DNA from: Collimonas sp. OK412
GTDB taxonomy: Bacteria > Pseudomonadota > Gammaproteobacteria > Burkholderiales > Burkholderiaceae_D
Length of the DNA stretch: 64,000 nucleotides
Direction: 5' to 3'
Assembly (NCBI RefSeq): GCF_900112135.1
Contig: NZ_FOLC01000021.1
Span: 16,808-80,807 of the forward strand
In this document: piece by piece, positions 63,657-64,000 of the stretch
Position numbering within the stretch: the first letter of the stretch is position 1
How the letters are laid out: every line of letters starts with the position of its first letter
Program-made: the position numbers and the translations under genes
Notes under the pieces: generated by a model
Told to the model about the DNA's origin: nothing
The model's database searches: none
The model's input: only the letters and a program-made list of their open reading frames with translations

Positions 63657-63769
63657 GTTTGCAAAGCGCCGCGATATAAAAAAAGGAGCTGCGGCAGCGT
63701 GGTTCCTTTTCCATTTACGGCTGCTTCGATCGGACAGATTCGCCGATCTCCTTTAGTGCGGGATCCCGA

Positions 63770-64000
63770 TCAAGCGCGGCGGGCATACATGGAATTGAGG
63801 CGTATGTCGTCGCCGCGATACACGGCGCGGTAGCGCAGGTAGCCTTGTCCTTCAACGTGCTTGCGCCAACCTTCGCCGCCTAGTTTTTCGATGAATCCGG
63901 CATAAGAATCATGCACCATGTCGTCGTAAAAGCCCCCAACCGTGGGAGATACTTTTATCTTCTGGATCGAGCGATAGATCTCTACGACATTCTCGCTGTA
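63770..64000 (-). CDS. Unrecognised protein, C-terminal end
   Basis: The last 76 codons of a minus-strand gene run in from the right edge. They read ...EIYRSIQKIKVSPTVGGFYDDMVHDSYAG...RYRAVYRGDDIRLNSMYARRA and stop at TGA (63770-63772). The codon use is like that of the neighbours. I do not recognise the family; the piece has a mixed hydrophilic, aromatic-rich pattern with no motif I can name. Confidence 0.6.
   Translation of the reverse strand, partial: YSENVVEIYRSIQKIKVSPTVGGFYDDMVHDSYAGFIEKLGGEGWRKHVEGQGYLRYRAVYRGDDIRLNSMYARRA

Noticed and set aside
63675..63715. Possible terminator after the tautomerase gene
   Set aside because: AAAAGGA and TTCCTTTT can pair weakly around a small GCTGC/GCAGC hairpin, but the stem is AT-rich and interrupted, so I do not list it.

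Overview
The window looks like a chromosomal segment of a betaproteobacterium of the order Burkholderiales, most likely Oxalobacteraceae (Collimonas/Herbaspirillum-like). The reasons are high coding GC, the gene orders glyA-nrdR-(pilins)-ribD-ribE, ybgC-tolQRAB-pal-cpoB-tRNA-Lys and scpB-rluB / rimP-nusA-infB-rbfA-truB-typA, and protein sequences typical of that group. The genus is an inference. I see no prophage, IS transposase, CRISPR array or rRNA. One tRNA gene (Lys, UUU) is present.

Layout. 0-0.6 kb: a truncated gene behind a LexA box and a small Pro/Tyr-rich exported protein. 0.7-7.1 kb (minus strand): membrane protein, ribE, ribD, two type IV minor pilins, nrdR, a 160-bp palindromic MITE-like element, and glyA behind a ZTP (pfl) riboswitch. 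7.2-9.6 kb: TonB-dependent receptor. 9.8-16.2 kb (plus): ydfG, then the complete Tol-Pal cluster and tRNA-Lys. 16.3-24.1 kb (accessory): a fucose-type beta-propeller lectin, a pirin, a YhaJ-like LysR regulator, a DedA-rhodanese fusion, YoaK, two XapX micro-proteins, an amidohydrolase and a YcaC-type hydrolase. 24-31.2 kb: membrane diguanylate cyclase, quinone oxidoreductase, two multiheme c-type cytochromes, small exported proteins, NDH-2. 31.5-36.3 kb: universal stress protein, histidine kinase, lone receiver, NarL-type regulator, Cys-repeat exported protein, CsbD. 36.6-44.5 kb: GltB-like flavoprotein, glutathione-dependent isomerase/FAA-hydrolase pair, aminotransferase, nusB-ribH-ribBA, dusA. 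44.8-47.5 kb: secreted aspzincin protease and an omega-aminotransferase. 47.6-59.5 kb (minus): typA, truB, rbfA, infB, nusA, rimP, rluB, scpB. 59.9-64 kb: urate/allantoin genes uraH and puuE, a porin, a class II aldolase-family protein, a 4-OT-like tautomerase and a truncated gene.

The most interesting regulatory observation is an 81-bp element. It occurs with identical internal spacing and at an almost identical distance from the start codon ahead of the pirin gene (17289-17369) and of the ycaC-amidohydrolase genes (23966-24046, opposite strand). It contains a T-N11-A palindrome of the kind LysR-type regulators bind. A YhaJ-like LysR gene lies between the two sites, so a small self-contained regulon is predicted. 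Others are a 160-bp palindrome between glyA and nrdR, an intrinsic terminator inside the rimP-nusA-infB leader, a lux-box-like palindrome before the secreted protease, and a likely LexA-controlled gene at the left edge.

All calls rest on reading motifs and gene order. No database search was run.
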